Below the pieces are notes generated by a model. That model worked only from the letters and a program-made list of their open reading frames with translations. It did not search any database and was not told the DNA's origin. A DNA stretch of 64,000 nt from Paraburkholderia acidicola (GTDB lineage: Bacteria > Pseudomonadota > Gammaproteobacteria > Burkholderiales > Burkholderiaceae). The stretch spans positions 186,001 through 250,000 of the forward strand of contig NZ_MTZV01000002.1 in NCBI RefSeq assembly GCF_002362315.1, in the 5' to 3' direction. The translations under genes and the position numbers were made by a program. Position 1 is the stretch's first letter, and each line of letters begins with the position of its first letter. This document shows positions 63,018 through 64,000 of this stretch, in pieces.

Positions 63018-63284
63018 TCACTTAAGACCACAAAACTGATTGCGCTCTCTGACTGCCGCTGCACGTTGAGCGTCTATGTATTCCGCAAGGTCTTGTAGAT
63101 GGACGCCCCTTGCGGACTTTCTACTACGCTCCGCGCTAACCACTGGTAACGGAATATCGCCCCGCGAAACTTTGGCTAGCAACTTATCTACTTCCAAATG
63201 GGAGAAGTAAGCTTTTTGCACTTCCTCAATTGGGATCACGGCGCGCGCTCCGAATTGAGCCATCAGCAAAAATACCGTATTCAT
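63018..63284 (-). CDS. Pyocin activator PrtN-family protein
   Basis: 88 residues. NTVFLLMAQFGARAVIPIEEV, YFSHLEVDKLLAKVSRGDI, LPVVSAERSRKSARGVHLQD and LAEYIDAQRAAAVRERNQF match the PrtN family, transcriptional activators of pyocin genes in Pseudomonas and common in prophage-type regions elsewhere. GAGGAG lies six bases before the ATG. It leads a three-gene minus-strand set. Target genes are not visible in the window. Confidence 0.85.
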   Translation of the reverse strand: MNTVFLLMAQFGARAVIPIEEVQKAYFSHLEVDKLLAKVSRGDIPLPVVSAERSRKSARGVHLQDLAEYIDAQRAAAVRERNQFCGLK

Positions 63285-63656
63285 TCACACTCCTCGATCA
63301 CTTGATAGTCGAAGTGTAATCACGTATAGCTGGCATTTACAACGATTTACTTCGGATTCCATACTATGTGTCAAATACACTAAAATGTCCTGAACACATC
63401 AACCCATTCACCAACTTTCAGGTAGCACGCGGGAGCAAAGAATCGTAGCCTCACGAATCGATCGCACTGTACTATGACCTCTCAAAGATCGTCTACATGC
63501 TCCCTGCCACTCTCAACCTATTGACGAAAGTAAAGTAAAAGTGGAAGACTTTCGCGATATATAGTTGACACGTATCCGTATCTTGACGTGGACGATCTAA
63601 CTGGCGAAATCGGTCAATATGCCTGTTAAAACGGCCGCAGACATAGGGGTGAAGAC
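63285..63656. other. 372-bp AT-rich divergent intergenic region
   Basis: Lies between the PrtN-type gene and the membrane-protein gene at 63657. AT-rich (for example 63505-63570). No open frame with coding character, and I could not fit a convincing -35/-10 pair. It probably holds promoters for both sides and could contain a PrtN target site. Confidence 0.5.
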
Positions 63657-64000
63657 ATGAGCGATATTGAGTACTCTCGGCAACTTCAGGAAAAATTTGA
63701 ACTTTACCTTTTAGCCCTAACCTTCACAATCCTAGGTCTCGCCATACAGACAGCAAAATTCGGCACAACCCACCTGAGTGATTTACTAGAAGTGTGTGGA
63801 TGGTTCGCGCTTCTCGCATCAGGACTGACCGGCCTTTCAAGACTAGAATGGTTGCCTGTGACTTACAAGACAGCCTCACAATTATCAGACCTCAAGTCCG
63901 AACATGGGCAGTTTATGGAGGCTGCGGAGCAAGGGTATCAAGCGCTTCCCGCTAGCGATCAAGCAACGCCCCTCGACATCCACGAGCTAATAGCTGACAG
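63657..64000 (+). CDS. Membrane protein of unknown function, partial
   Basis: The open frame MSDIEYSRQLQEKFELYLLA runs from an ATG at 63657 to the right edge, 114 codons without a stop, so the C-terminus is missing. Two hydrophobic stretches (FELYLLALTFTILGLAIQT, ~14-32; and VCGWFALLASGLTGL, ~48-62) suggest membrane helices, then a hydrophilic, partly coiled part. AGGGGTGAAG precedes the ATG. Lower GC than the core genes. Family not recognised; it belongs to the phage-like island. Confidence 0.65.
   Translation, partial: MSDIEYSRQLQEKFELYLLALTFTILGLAIQTAKFGTTHLSDLLEVCGWFALLASGLTGLSRLEWLPVTYKTASQLSDLKSEHGQFMEAAEQGYQALPASDQATPLDIHELIAD

Noticed and set aside
63565..63611. Sigma-70 promoter from TTGACA at 63565 toward the membrane-protein gene
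   Set aside because: No -10-like hexamer lies 16-18 bp downstream; the same holds for TTGACG at 63583.

Overview
The window looks like chromosome of a high-GC betaproteobacterium of the Burkholderiaceae (Paraburkholderia/Burkholderia type). The evidence is the codon use, a Gram-negative porin of the Burkholderia type, a CbtAB pair behind a cobalamin riboswitch, several LysR/MarR/AraC/TetR regulators beside catabolic genes, and a possible hrpII-type promoter. This assignment is inference. No rRNA, complete tRNA, IS element or CRISPR array is visible.

0-16 kb: the end of a cobalt-transport locus (riboswitch, cbtB, cbtA) and a phosphoglycerate-mutase-like phosphatase; a secreted beta-propeller protein; a LuxR regulator divergent from a nitrilase-family amidohydrolase and an APC permease; an Old Yellow Enzyme divergent from a MerR regulator over a 19-bp-spacer promoter; a predicted metal-dependent hydrolase; an SDR divergent from an AraC regulator; and a FecR / OmpA lipoprotein / CHASE2 envelope operon.

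16-24 kb: a LysR-controlled catabolic cluster (HpcH/HpaI aldolase, LigI-like amidohydrolase, unknown protein, aromatic-acid MFS importer, EAR-repeat propeller, porin), followed by a Rieske oxygenase and a GNAT enzyme.

24.9-33.4 kb: a reductive pyrimidine-degradation cluster: hydA, NCS1 permease, preA, preT, M20 amidohydrolase and a RutR-like TetR regulator, with an 18-bp operator candidate in the divergent promoter region.

33-42 kb: a CPA1 antiporter, TetR, DUF488, LysE exporter, MHS-family MFS transporter, an amidase, and a LuxR-type quorum-sensing solo followed by a secreted GH18 chitinase.

42-51 kb: an amide-use module: a five-gene Liv/Urt-type ABC importer, an amidase, a cytoplasmic AmiC-like sensor and a MarR regulator. 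Two TTTCC-N2-GGAAA palindromes, one before the MarR gene and one before the amidase, suggest one regulon. A second MarR gene and a ClC transporter follow.

53-64 kb: accessory DNA, AT-richer in places. Three intergenic fragments resembling the 3' end of a tRNA-Leu gene, all in the same orientation, split it into segments carrying a membrane protein, a VOC protein and an exported PLD-like protein; a TetR/dehydrogenase pair and a cysteine-free harpin-like GH128 glucanase with a hrpII-type promoter; and phage-type genes (PrtN family, an unknown phage-type protein, a small HTH protein). The harpin-glucanase and the tandem tRNA-like repeats are the most interesting findings.
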